From positions 1-64,000 of the forward strand of contig JADFXP010000010.1 of the NCBI GenBank assembly GCA_015233465.1: a stretch of DNA of 64,000 nucleotides. The letters run 5' to 3'. Both the position numbers and the translations under genes were made by a program. The number at the start of each line of letters is the position of its first letter. Position 1 is the first letter of the stretch. Of this stretch, positions 17,063-26,810 are shown piece by piece. The notes under the pieces are model-generated. The model saw only the letters and a program-made list of their open reading frames with translations. It was not told the DNA's origin and did not search any database. This DNA is from Candidatus Magnetominusculus dajiuhuensis (GTDB lineage: Bacteria > Nitrospirota > Thermodesulfovibrionia > Thermodesulfovibrionales > Magnetobacteriaceae).

Positions 17063-18095
17063 TATTATCCACCTCATATTCTTTATAATTAACTATATTT
17101 ATTTCATTTTTTAACAATTGAGTAAATTTAATATTCTTATTTTCAATAAAACATACTCGTTTATCAAGGGATGAATTAGGATAAAATAAAATTAATTTAT
17201 CTTGATAATAACCAATTAAAGCAAAACGGCCATTTCTACTAATATTTCGTATATCAGCATCTATGTCTTTCTCAAGACTTATCTTTATTAATTGATACGT
17301 TAAAAGCTTCGAAAACTTATATGACATTAATAAAGTAGTTATATTAAATATATATAATAATATACACAACAAAAGCAAAATTTTAATAATAATTTTATTT
17401 TTCTCTTTAAAAACAATCTTGAATTTATCAACAGGATTAATCCATAAGAATAAAAAAGTGAAAAAAATAACAATAAAAAATATAATATAATACTCTATTA
17501 ACAATTGTTCAGATTTATGGTTAATATTATTATAAATAATCCCACAAGTATATCGTTTAAATAAATCTGTAAATAAAATACCTTCTCGTGGAATACTATT
17601 TATTCCATTTTCTGATATTATGTGCACATAAATAATATATAAACAACTTAATAATATAAAGAAAATTGGTAACACATAAGTATTAACCGATTTTTTTTGA
17701 ACAATTTTAAGAAGAGTATCCTTTTTTATTAATAAAATTCCCCCTATTATTATTGTAATTACCAAAAGTACTAAAAAATAGTACAGCTTTTGTATATCCT
17801 TACATTCTTCAACAAATATCTTGACAAATACAACTATTCCTGGGACTAAACCAATAATAGTATTATAAAAAAAAGTAGCTCCCTCAATAAAATACTGATC
17901 ATATGTAAAGTTTATATGGGTAATCCCTAAAAAATTATAATAACTTCTTAATATTATAAAACCACATACATAAAATAAAGCTGACAATACAGCAACGAGA
18001 GATATTATATATGTAAAATATTTAGTTGTCTGTTCTATCCCATGGTTTTTGTCAGGTTTCTGCTCTGTTTCTTGATTTTTTCTATCGTCTCCCAT
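17049..18095 (-). CDS. Integral membrane protein of unknown function
   Basis: The 348-residue protein has a charged cytoplasmic N-terminus (MGDDRKNQETEQKPDKN), then about six membrane helices in the first 245 residues. A soluble C-terminal part follows with short beta-rich stretches (RNGRFALIGYYQDKLILFYP) that look like a small extracytoplasmic or cytoplasmic domain. No family is recognised. It is unusually AT-rich even for this window. It is paired with the small secreted protein downstream, and the two may form a transferred or fast-evolving unit. Confidence 0.6.
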   Translation of the reverse strand: MGDDRKNQETEQKPDKNHGIEQTTKYFTYIISLVAVLSALFYVCGFIILRSYYNFLGITHINFTYDQYFIEGATFFYNTIIGLVPGIVVFVKIFVEECKDIQKLYYFLVLLVITIIIGGILLIKKDTLLKIVQKKSVNTYVLPIFFILLSCLYIIYVHIISENGINSIPREGILFTDLFKRYTCGIIYNNINHKSEQLLIEYYIIFFIVIFFTFLFLWINPVDKFKIVFKEKNKIIIKILLLLCILLYIFNITTLLMSYKFSKLLTYQLIKISLEKDIDADIRNISRNGRFALIGYYQDKLILFYPNSSLDKRVCFIENKNIKFTQLLKNEINIVNYKEYEVDNNVHC

Positions 18096-18206
18096 TAAAC
18101 TCCCCCAACAAGTATATCTTTAATACAGTTTATAGTAATTACATACTAATGTCAAAGAATAAATACAGTCTACCAAAAAGATTTATTCTTGTAACCCTTT
18201 AATACT

Positions 18207-18377
18207 AAGTTGCAACCATAGAAGTAATTTAGTTATAGTAATTATCAAAAATATATATTCACATAGAAAAGTAGGGGCAGCCCTTGTGGCTGCCCTGTTT
18301 TGCGTTTAATCTACATGTAATCAGGGTAACCACAAGGGTTACCCCTACGAAATACGGTTAAAAAATAGAATTAACTA
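18207..18377 (+). repeat. Second dispersed repeat family, copy 1
   Basis: A core of GTAGGGGCAGCCC and GGCTGCCCTGTTTTGCG leads to GGGTAACC / GGTTACCCCTACG and the tail TACGAAATACGGTT, ATAGAATTAA. The other copy is inverted at 51895-52016. The flanks AAGTTGC and TATATATTCA are shared too. With the copy of family 1 that follows, this fills the gene-free 18096-18470. Confidence 0.7.
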
Positions 18378-18385
18378 AATTTTCT

Positions 18386-18460
18386 AAAATTATGGGTTCA
18401 AAGGAACGAGTCCCTTTGCGGGAGCCATCCCTAAAGGGAGCCCTTGGGCAGAGCCCTCAT
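18386..18460. repeat. Dispersed palindromic repeat, one-arm copy (D)
   Basis: TATGGGTTCAAAGGAACGAG, TCCCTTTGCGGGAG and TCCCTAAAGGGA lead into GGGCAGAGCCCTCAT. It abuts the 3' end of the cyclase gene (stop at 18471). Confidence 0.8.
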
Positions 18461-18470
18461 GTAGATGCCT

Positions 18471-21416
18471 TTAAATAAACTGCAAATATAACGACTTAAT
18501 CGTAGAAAGTAATTCTATTAAATGACCTATCTCTTTTTCATTTAGCACAATCCCTTGTTCTTTCAATGAGGAGAGAAACGATTCAAGGTCTGAGGCATTC
18601 CAATCGCCCTTAGTTTTCCTAATCAATTTCGCGCTATTACCGCAAACCGTTGAGTGGGCCTCTTTGATTGAGATCACCCTATAAAACCGTCTTGCAGCCT
18701 CAAGTATCTTTTCCAGGGACTTAGTTATTTCCTGTGAGCAATAGAGTCCATCATTCTTCATTTTATCCAAAAACTTTATCCAAGCCTCATTTTCACCTTG
18801 AGAGCTGTTATCTCTGGCAAATATTGTTACAATCTCTACTAATGCATCAAACTTGCCAATAATATCTGTATAAAATTGATAATTATTTCGACCCTGTTCC
18901 TTTGCCCTATAGAGCGCAATATCTGCTCGTTTTACAACATTGGAAATATCGTCTTCCATACTATCTTTTTCATAGGGGTAAACACAAATGCCAATGCTTG
19001 TGCCTATGGAACAGATTTTGCCTTGTATATTAAAAGGTTTGTTTATCAAAGAGATAATTCTATCTGCAATATATGCAGCATCTTCTTTCTTGTCTATTTT
19101 AGTTAAAATAATATTAAACTCATCTCCTCCCATACGCGCTACTGTATCTGTTTCCCTGACTACCTCTTTGAATACCTCTCCTACTTCTTTTAAGAGTATA
19201 TCGCCAATATCATGACCGAGCGAGTCATTGACTATCTTGAACTTATCAAGGTCAAGATATAAAAGTGCAAAACTAGTCTTATTACGCTTAGACATGGCTA
19301 CAGCGCTTTTAAGATGATCATAAAATAGCGCGCGGTTTGGAAGCCCTGTTAGTGAGTCATAATGGGCAAGCTCTTTAAGTCTTTTCTCAAATTGTTTTCG
19401 CTCTGTAATATTTCGTAAAACGTAAACTACCTGTGTAATTTCACCATTATTATTCCTAATTGGTGATGTATTGCACTCTACGTAGATTTCATTTCCATTT
19501 TTATCTATATGAATATGCTCACAACTAGCATAATCACCATCATTAAGGGTGTCTTCAATCGGACATTGGATATTGTTCTCTTTACATAATGAATGCTGCT
19601 TGTACAATACTTCATGACATGTTTTTTTGCCAATAATCTCATCAGGTATAAGGGAGTATTCTTTAAAGAAAATATGATTGGCTTTGAGTATCTTAAAATC
19701 CTTTGCATCAATTACTAAAATGGAGTCGTGCATACTATCAATTATTGTGGATATAAACTCTTCCGAGCGTCTGATCATCTCTTCTGCCTTGTCGCGATTA
19801 ATTATCCCAGCTAGCGTATTGGCTACAGCAATGAGGAAATCTTCTTCGGATTTCTCTCGTTTATGACTATGTTTAACATAAAGATTAAGAACTCCTAAAA
19901 TAGTGGCACCTGAAAGAATTGGTATACAGTAATGACCATGGGGTTCCATTCCCTCAAAACCCACATCATGTAAATCATTCACACAATCATAAAATACTAC
20001 GCTTCGAGTAGAGGCAGCAAGACCGCAAAGACATTTACCAAAAGGTAATCTCTTGCACTCTATAAGCAGCGCTTCATTAAGCCGCCTCTGAGCTGCCATC
20101 ACAATCACTTCTGGATTATTATTGTCTATAAGAAATATGCTCCCTTTTTTCTGAACCGTAAACCAAGGAAGGGATAAGATTAAATCCAATGCGCTTTCTA
20201 ACTTACTCTTGAGTGGAATATTCTCAAGTGAAATCTTTAAAACCATACTTATTACATTTTGAATATCAAAATTACGTATCATTTGATCTTTAACAAGTTT
20301 ATTTTCAATAATTTCCTGTTCTAATTTAACATTTACATTTTGTAAGTCAGATGTCCTTTCCTTAACTGTATTCTCTAAAATAATATTATGATCATGTAAT
20401 CTCCTATCTATCCTGCTTAAAACCTTATAAAAAACCCATAGAATTAATAATACAAGCAATAAACTTATTACTATCGCCAGAGAAAATGACTTTATATCTT
20501 CTTTAAACTTATGGGTATAAATATCCGTAAAGACTATAATTCCAACTTCTTTTCCACTTGCATCAATCAAGGGGAAAAATCCAATATTGTATCTATTATC
20601 ATTAGAGGACTGATTAAGATATATATGCTGAATCTTAAAGTCATCATTATTAAATATTTTTTTCAAACAATCTGGGACATTTTTCTGAGAGGTATTATTA
20701 ATAACATAATTCGGCATCATATTCCAATCGCTTTTAAATCCTAGCATCTTCATCCCTGTCAACCAATTATCTTGTTTAATAAATCGTTTATCTATTAACA
20801 CATAAGGCTCTACCTCAATTGTATTTTTTATCCTTTGAACAATGGGATTTATATCCATTCCCAGTTCAATGAAACCAATTAGTTTATTATTTAGATACCT
20901 TGGAGTGACCACTCTTAATGTAAATGTCCCAAGCATTCCAAGTTCTATCCCAAATGCAGGTTTGCCAGTTTTCTCAGCCTCAATACACGTATAACGATCA
21001 ACCTTATCTCCAAATAGATCAATATCATGTAACCGAAGAATATTTATACGATCAGAATCAATAAATGTGAAATGTGTAATATTGTATTTTGAAGAAAGAT
21101 GATTAAATATTGATGCACCAATTTGTTTAAGGGAATCGCGATCTTTATTGACTAATGCAGTTTCTAATTCACGATTACTTATAATCGGTTCAATCAGCCC
21201 TTCTAATAATTTAGCGTCTTTTTCAATATCTTCTTTTAATATCTTTTCAGAAGAATATAATTTATGAGAGACATCATCTTGTAATTCTCTTTTTTGGTGA
21301 GCATAAAATACTGTAACGGTTATAATAAAAAGGATGGCAAATACAATTACTAAAAAAGGCAAAATTCTAACGACAAGACTCTTTTCAGCTACAGCTCTAT
21401 CTTCAATATTATTCAT
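18471..21416 (-). CDS. Cache-GAF-PAS-GGDEF diguanylate cyclase
   Basis: The 981-residue membrane protein has a helix at 17-40, a large periplasmic double-Cache-like sensor (to about 300), a second helix near 305-325 and a coiled coil. A GAF domain (about 380-530) carries GKCLCG and HGHYCIPI. PAS (about 540-660) and GGDEF (about 675-840) follow. The active site reads ARMGGDEF (GGDEF at 763-767), and RETD lies five residues before it, so the inhibitory I-site is intact. It should make c-di-GMP with product feedback. About 130 helical residues follow the cyclase domain and are unassigned. It directly follows the RACo-like gene (adjacent stop and start), so the two are probably one operon. Confidence 0.88.
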   Translation of the reverse strand: MNNIEDRAVAEKSLVVRILPFLVIVFAILFIITVTVFYAHQKRELQDDVSHKLYSSEKILKEDIEKDAKLLEGLIEPIISNRELETALVNKDRDSLKQIGASIFNHLSSKYNITHFTFIDSDRINILRLHDIDLFGDKVDRYTCIEAEKTGKPAFGIELGMLGTFTLRVVTPRYLNNKLIGFIELGMDINPIVQRIKNTIEVEPYVLIDKRFIKQDNWLTGMKMLGFKSDWNMMPNYVINNTSQKNVPDCLKKIFNNDDFKIQHIYLNQSSNDNRYNIGFFPLIDASGKEVGIIVFTDIYTHKFKEDIKSFSLAIVISLLLVLLILWVFYKVLSRIDRRLHDHNIILENTVKERTSDLQNVNVKLEQEIIENKLVKDQMIRNFDIQNVISMVLKISLENIPLKSKLESALDLILSLPWFTVQKKGSIFLIDNNNPEVIVMAAQRRLNEALLIECKRLPFGKCLCGLAASTRSVVFYDCVNDLHDVGFEGMEPHGHYCIPILSGATILGVLNLYVKHSHKREKSEEDFLIAVANTLAGIINRDKAEEMIRRSEEFISTIIDSMHDSILVIDAKDFKILKANHIFFKEYSLIPDEIIGKKTCHEVLYKQHSLCKENNIQCPIEDTLNDGDYASCEHIHIDKNGNEIYVECNTSPIRNNNGEITQVVYVLRNITERKQFEKRLKELAHYDSLTGLPNRALFYDHLKSAVAMSKRNKTSFALLYLDLDKFKIVNDSLGHDIGDILLKEVGEVFKEVVRETDTVARMGGDEFNIILTKIDKKEDAAYIADRIISLINKPFNIQGKICSIGTSIGICVYPYEKDSMEDDISNVVKRADIALYRAKEQGRNNYQFYTDIIGKFDALVEIVTIFARDNSSQGENEAWIKFLDKMKNDGLYCSQEITKSLEKILEAARRFYRVISIKEAHSTVCGNSAKLIRKTKGDWNASDLESFLSSLKEQGIVLNEKEIGHLIELLSTIKSLYLQFI

Positions 21417-23315
21417 TTAATTCTCAACCCCTAACGCATTATTTAATTTAACTTGAACAGTTGGAAATAACGAAATGTCTGTGTGCGGTAAAAACATCGC
21501 TGACATGTATTCTTCCATGTATGAATTTGTTGCTGAAAGCTCAAGGTATGTCATCTTTTTAGATAACTCCTCAGCCTCTTTCATCAACTCCTCTGACATC
21601 AAACACAAATACGCACCTATTATAGAGGTATTTCCAAGAAAATCAAACTTTTCTGTAGGCATATCTGGAAGCATTCCTATAATTATCGCCCTTTCCATAT
21701 TCAAATAATTCCCAAACCCGCCTGCTATATATACCTTATCTATAGCTTCTATTCCAAGCCCTACTTCCCTTAAAATAAGCGACACTCCAGCATATATTGC
21801 AGCCTTTGCCCTTATTACATTCTCAACATCAGCGCTGGTTATAATTATATCTCTACCAATTTTCTCATTTGTATAAACCACATATTCAAGTCCTGTCTCA
21901 GCCTCTCTTATCCTGCTTGTCTTTTCCTTATGGAAACTGCCTTTAAGATCAATTATCCCGCTTAAAAACATCTCTGAAATAGCATCAATCAACGCTGACC
22001 CGCATAATCCAATAGGAATTCCGCCGCCAATTACCTTTATAGCAGGTTCAAGGGTCTTTCTGTCAATAACAATTGACTCAATAGCCCCATTAGTTGCCCT
22101 CATTCCGCATGTTACCCCGCCGCCTTCAAAACAAGGTCCAGCAGAACATGCAGCAGACATTATCCATTCATTATTGCCAATTGCAATCTCAGCATTTGTC
22201 CCAATATCCATAAAAAGCGCAATCTCATCACGCCTGTGCATTCCAGATGCAAGCACCCCTGAAACTATATCGCCTCCAACATAACTTCCAATACATGGAA
22301 ACGTAAAAACAGGCGACATTGGACTTACTGGCAGTCTAGCCTCAGCCCCTGTCCACATTGGGTACCTATTTAATGTAGGAATATAAGGCGCTTCCCTTAT
22401 CGAAGAGGGATCAAGCCCCCAAAATAATTGTGACATCGTAGTATTAGCAGCAATAACAGTTGAAACAACCTCGCAAACCCTTATATTATGTATTTCAGAA
22501 AGCGATTTGATTATTGATTTAATATCTCCTCTAACAGCAGATCGCAGTTCCTCGAGCCCTCCGCCCTCAGTTGCATGAACTATCCGAGTTATAACATCAT
22601 CCCCATAACGCATCTGCGAATTATAGGTGGATCCAACATCTACCAAATGGCCAGTATCAAGATCAACTAAATAAACAACTACTGTGGTAGTGCCAATATC
22701 AACTGCTGCGCCATATCTTTTATGGCATTCTGTACCTGAAATAAGAAAGACAATATGGGTATTATTATGCCGTTCAATATATGATACTTCTACCTTCCAA
22801 TTATTCTCCCTTATCGTTGATGATAAATCAGTAGTTATTAAATGTGAAAAATGAATATTATCTATACCAAGTTCAAATAATGCCGACCGCAATCTCTCAA
22901 TATCACTGATATTATCACTAATCGAAGGATGCGTCAACTCAACTACTATTCTTTTAACAATAGGATTTGGTTTTAGTCCATATGTTTCAAGATAAAGAGT
23001 AAGGTCTTTGTATCTTGAAGTTGCTATCTGCTCGCCAACTACTAATACTGATTCCTTAGGTATCTCAATCTCCAAATCCCCTAAGACAAAAGTCTGACAT
23101 GCCAAAACTATCTTATTTTCTTTTTCCGCAGCAAGAAGTTTTCCATAATTATTGCAGTTATACTCGCCTTTAATTATCTTAACCTTACACTTACCGCAAG
23201 TCCCCTTACCTCCGCACGGCGAGATTATAAATAATTTGTTTTTCTTTAGCGTTTCATATATACTGGTTTTTGAGTCAATCTCAAATACCTTATCTATCCC
23301 TACTTTTAATTGCAT
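21417..23315 (-). CDS. RACo-like corrinoid reductive activator (2Fe-2S + ASKHA domain)
   Basis: Residues 1-95 are a plant-type ferredoxin with C34, C40, C43 and C73 (C-x5-C-x2-C). The rest is the DUF4445/ASKHA ATPase region of RACo/RamA-type proteins: GAAVDIGTTTVVVYLVDLDT, then FMDIGTNAEIAIG and YIAGGFGNYL. Known members use ATP to drive one-electron reduction of inactive Co(II) corrinoid proteins to Co(I). No corrinoid protein or methyltransferase lies beside it, so its partner is elsewhere. Fhs at 53516 is consistent with C1 metabolism in this organism. The downstream diguanylate cyclase appears co-transcribed. Confidence 0.85.
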   Translation of the reverse strand: MQLKVGIDKVFEIDSKTSIYETLKKNKLFIISPCGGKGTCGKCKVKIIKGEYNCNNYGKLLAAEKENKIVLACQTFVLGDLEIEIPKESVLVVGEQIATSRYKDLTLYLETYGLKPNPIVKRIVVELTHPSISDNISDIERLRSALFELGIDNIHFSHLITTDLSSTIRENNWKVEVSYIERHNNTHIVFLISGTECHKRYGAAVDIGTTTVVVYLVDLDTGHLVDVGSTYNSQMRYGDDVITRIVHATEGGGLEELRSAVRGDIKSIIKSLSEIHNIRVCEVVSTVIAANTTMSQLFWGLDPSSIREAPYIPTLNRYPMWTGAEARLPVSPMSPVFTFPCIGSYVGGDIVSGVLASGMHRRDEIALFMDIGTNAEIAIGNNEWIMSAACSAGPCFEGGGVTCGMRATNGAIESIVIDRKTLEPAIKVIGGGIPIGLCGSALIDAISEMFLSGIIDLKGSFHKEKTSRIREAETGLEYVVYTNEKIGRDIIITSADVENVIRAKAAIYAGVSLILREVGLGIEAIDKVYIAGGFGNYLNMERAIIIGMLPDMPTEKFDFLGNTSIIGAYLCLMSEELMKEAEELSKKMTYLELSATNSYMEEYMSAMFLPHTDISLFPTVQVKLNNALGVEN

Positions 23316-23340
23316 AAATTAACCTCATTTTAAGTAACCT

Positions 23341-23479
23341 CATGAGGACTCTGCCCTCAAACACCCGCAAATGGACTCGTCCCTTTGAACCCATATATAA
23401 TACATCAATAAAGATTAAAGGGTCAAGGGAACGAGTTCCCTTGCAGGGATTTTTAAGGGGCAGAGCCCCTTAAAGGGTT
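23341..23479. repeat. Dispersed composite palindromic repeat, two-armed copy (E)
   Basis: The left arm is GAGGACTCTGCCCTC and GGACTCGTCCCTTTGAACCC. A shortened AT-rich core follows. The right arm is GGGTCAAGGGAACGAGTTCC and TTTTTAAGGGGCAGAGCCCC. It ends at the stop codon of the WD40-caspase gene. Confidence 0.85.
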
Positions 23480-26400
23480 ACTTCATATATATAATAAACT
23501 TCTCCATCCCATCAGGCACAACAGCAACAGGTCTTTGCACACTATTAATAACTTCTTCCTCACTTTTTTTCTTAACATCAACAGCTCGATATAAACCGAG
23601 CATTATATCACGGTTTAATCTTGGCACTTCATCATCAACATAATCCTTTAACTTTAAAAACGGCAGTAAATTTGTCTCATATGCTGCTTTACCTTCAAAC
23701 CCACTGACCATTGATAGAGTAAAAACACCGCCCTTTGAAGTCTCTTTTCCTGAGTCTTGCCTTGAAGTACCTGAGTATATGATTGCATTTACGTCATGAA
23801 CGTCTTTGACAAGTTTTTTAATATCTGTCTTATTTTCTGAAAATACCTCGCCTGCCTGACAAGTATCTACAATGACCACTCGCCTGCCCATCGTTTTATC
23901 AATTATACTATGAAGCCGTTTCCAATCAAGAGTTGTTCCTTCTTTCAGTCCGCCTGAAATAATAGTGTCTGCAGTTATAAAATGATAACTCCCTAATGGA
24001 TCTGTCACTCCATGTCCGGCAAGAAATATTATCGTAGTATCAAGCGGCCCAGCCTTTTGAGTCTGCTCCCTTAGCGCCTGTTCAACCATATTAGATGTGA
24101 TTATTGAATTACTATCGTCAGTTAGGACTTTTTGGTCAACATGTTTATAAAGCGTACCTTCTAATTTCTGAAAATGAGCTGCTATAGATTTTGCGTCAAT
24201 AGGAGGAGATTTAAGTTGATTATTTGGCGGTAGATTTGGATAATGACTGATGCCTACTGCAACAACATAAAGAGTTGAGTTCTTTGTTGATATAAAATCG
24301 CTGCCAGTGGGATTCTTAACTGTGATCTCATTACTATTTTCTGCCCATTGATTTTCCACTGTAACCTTTACTGTATTATTATTAGCTGGAAGGGTTATCT
24401 TATATTTTAGTGTATCTCCCGGCTTAACCCCTTTTAATAAACGCTCTGCATCTGTTAATTGCTGAGCGCCATTTACATAAAGGGTCAGACGCTCAGGAGT
24501 CGTTGTTGAATTTTTGCCAAGCCTTATTGATACCTCTGCTTTTTCATCATTTGTGAAATTTAAATCAGAAATCTTTACATCAACTGGCGCTCGTTTTATA
24601 AGACCAGCAATAGTTATTTCCTTGATGCTAGGTTCTCCTTTAACAATTTCATCTAAGGCTCTCTTACTCCCGCCAAGTTCAATGGTCTTTTGTATAATAT
24701 CAGGCCTATAGAGAAACCTCCTGAATTGTTTAGCAGAGTAATATTCTGCAGCGTTTTCTATGCCTTTATTTACATGCCAGCCAACATATTGGTCACCCTT
24801 AGGGGAGGCATTATAAAACCCTTCATTAGTCCAAGCCGCCCACTCCTGATCAGCAGTTATAAAAATACCTATAATAGGTTTTATCTGAGGTATCTTCATA
24901 TACATATCACTTCTGCCTTTAGAATCTATGGCTTTTTTTATATCAGCAGTAGTCCACTTTTTAGCAGTTAATCTTTCAGCCTCTTTAGCTAATTGACGTA
25001 ATTTTTCATTATCAATTGCAGGCTGAGGAAGATTCTTTAAATCCTTTAAATTCCACAGCCTTATAGTCTGATCAGAAGAGCCTGAAATAAGGGTATCCCC
25101 ATCTATCGCGATAGCCCATATCTCATCTGTATGACCGATGAAATCCGCTATCATTTTCCCCTGTACATTATAAGCAGTCAAATGTCCGTTTGACCCGCCA
25201 GATATTATAATGCCATCTTTAGTAAAACCATAACACCGATGCCCATAACCAGTTGAAACATCCCTTGTAATCCACACAATCTCTTTGCCATTTTTGCTTA
25301 TTACAAGGACTGCATCTTGCGCTTCATAATCTCCTCCAGCAATATGGGTTAAGGAATACTCTTTATAATTTGTGTTTATTCTTTTAAATCCTTGTGACTG
25401 AGTAATCCCGTTTATTGAAAACGTATCAAGGATTAATTTATATTCTAAGTTTGTCTGCTCATTAGAATAACTCATACCTTGATATCCAAAGGCTATCTCA
25501 CTTGCATTTATTCCAACAGCAGTTATCCGTTTGCCATTGCCTGTTATCTGCCTTTTGACCTTACCAGTATATGCGTCCCAGATATAAATTTCATTATTAT
25601 CTCCGCCTCCTGAGATAACAGTATAATCGTTTAAAAAGGCTACTGCCTCAACTAGATTACTGTGTCTTTCAAATCCTGTAATGTATTTAAATCCATTTAA
25701 AACATCATATACCTTAACCACTATAGGACGCTCAGCAGATCCAGCCAAAAGCAGCTTTCCATCCGGGCTAAAGGATAACCCTTTGGAACTTGATGCTAAT
25801 TCTATCTCAGTAACCTTATTTAGACTATGATCAAAGATTAATATTTTATTATCAAGTCCACATGTGGCAATATAACGACTGCTTACAGCAATTGAGTCTA
25901 ATTTATCGTTATGAGTATATGAATTTAATATCTTTTTTGCCTTTAAAGACCATAGTATCAGCTTATTATCATATCCAGCAGATACTATCTTATAATCGCT
26001 GCCGTCTTTAAATATACCTACGCTATATACCTCTGCAGTATGACCAAAAAATGAATGTAGTAAAGAGAAATTATGATTAATATCCCATATCTTTACAGTG
26101 CCGTCTCCTGAACCTGATGCCATAAACATACCATCACTGCTTATAGCAATGTCATGAACTGAATTTTTATGCCCTTTTAAAATCTTTGAAAGTGCCCCGT
26201 TATTAAAATCATAGACGCGAATATAATTAGAATCTTCATCATAACCAGCGCCCATAAATCCACCACAAATAAGCCACTTTTGATCGGGTGTCAAGGCTAT
26301 GGCAAATATCTTGCCTTCAGTGCCGCTTCCTATCTGACCAAGTATCTTTTGTGTTTCTTTACCAATCTCTATATCCCAGATGCGGATAGTTTTATCATCA

Positions 26401-26558
26401 GAAGCTGATATTATATGCTTCCCATCCTTCATCGGTATTATCTTGTGAATCACTGCCATATGCCCGCCTGTATCAAGTTTGAGTAATGGTTCTTCTGCAA
26501 ATGCTGTCATCACAGATAACAAAAATATAATTATTAAGTAGGTTAGATTCTTTTTCAT
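23478..26558 (-). CDS. Secreted WD40-repeat caspase-like (C14) protein
   Basis: A Sec signal (MKKNLTYLIIIFLLSVMTAFA) precedes WD40 blades from about residue 25 to 520 (for example ISASDDKTIRIWD, ASGSGDGTVKIWD and ISGSSDQTIRLWN). A linker with an Ig-like segment follows. A caspase-fold peptidase lies at about 765-950, with the His in FLAGHGV (H849) and the Cys in VDTCQAG (C900). The dyad is intact. Bacterial WD40-caspases (orthocaspase type) are known, mostly cytoplasmic, and this one carries a signal peptide. It is divergent from a secreted Sel1 protein. The 250-nt region between them (26559-26810) holds no convincing promoter boxes. Confidence 0.87.
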   Translation of the reverse strand: MKKNLTYLIIIFLLSVMTAFAEEPLLKLDTGGHMAVIHKIIPMKDGKHIISASDDKTIRIWDIEIGKETQKILGQIGSGTEGKIFAIALTPDQKWLICGGFMGAGYDEDSNYIRVYDFNNGALSKILKGHKNSVHDIAISSDGMFMASGSGDGTVKIWDINHNFSLLHSFFGHTAEVYSVGIFKDGSDYKIVSAGYDNKLILWSLKAKKILNSYTHNDKLDSIAVSSRYIATCGLDNKILIFDHSLNKVTEIELASSSKGLSFSPDGKLLLAGSAERPIVVKVYDVLNGFKYITGFERHSNLVEAVAFLNDYTVISGGGDNNEIYIWDAYTGKVKRQITGNGKRITAVGINASEIAFGYQGMSYSNEQTNLEYKLILDTFSINGITQSQGFKRINTNYKEYSLTHIAGGDYEAQDAVLVISKNGKEIVWITRDVSTGYGHRCYGFTKDGIIISGGSNGHLTAYNVQGKMIADFIGHTDEIWAIAIDGDTLISGSSDQTIRLWNLKDLKNLPQPAIDNEKLRQLAKEAERLTAKKWTTADIKKAIDSKGRSDMYMKIPQIKPIIGIFITADQEWAAWTNEGFYNASPKGDQYVGWHVNKGIENAAEYYSAKQFRRFLYRPDIIQKTIELGGSKRALDEIVKGEPSIKEITIAGLIKRAPVDVKISDLNFTNDEKAEVSIRLGKNSTTTPERLTLYVNGAQQLTDAERLLKGVKPGDTLKYKITLPANNNTVKVTVENQWAENSNEITVKNPTGSDFISTKNSTLYVVAVGISHYPNLPPNNQLKSPPIDAKSIAAHFQKLEGTLYKHVDQKVLTDDSNSIITSNMVEQALREQTQKAGPLDTTIIFLAGHGVTDPLGSYHFITADTIISGGLKEGTTLDWKRLHSIIDKTMGRRVVIVDTCQAGEVFSENKTDIKKLVKDVHDVNAIIYSGTSRQDSGKETSKGGVFTLSMVSGFEGKAAYETNLLPFLKLKDYVDDEVPRLNRDIMLGLYRAVDVKKKSEEEVINSVQRPVAVVPDGMEKFIIYMK

Positions 26559-26810
26559 AAATTTACCCCTTTTGGTTCAATTATTTGATCTGCATAAAAT
26601 GGAAGAAAGGTATCATCGCTTCTGTTAAACATATTATATAAAACCTCAAAATAATTAGCAATGTAATCAAAAATTATTCATTTTGAATATACAATTAATT
26701 GATATTTTATAATAAAATACGTTATATTGAGGCAAAAGATAATTATCAAACCTATATCGTCTTGACAACATTTACTCATCTATTAAAAAAACTCAAAGGG
26801 AGGTATTAAA

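Noticed and set aside
26740-26800. TTGACA at 26762 as the promoter of the Sel1 gene
   Set aside because: No -10 box is found at 16-18 nt. The nearest TATTAA is only 13 nt away.
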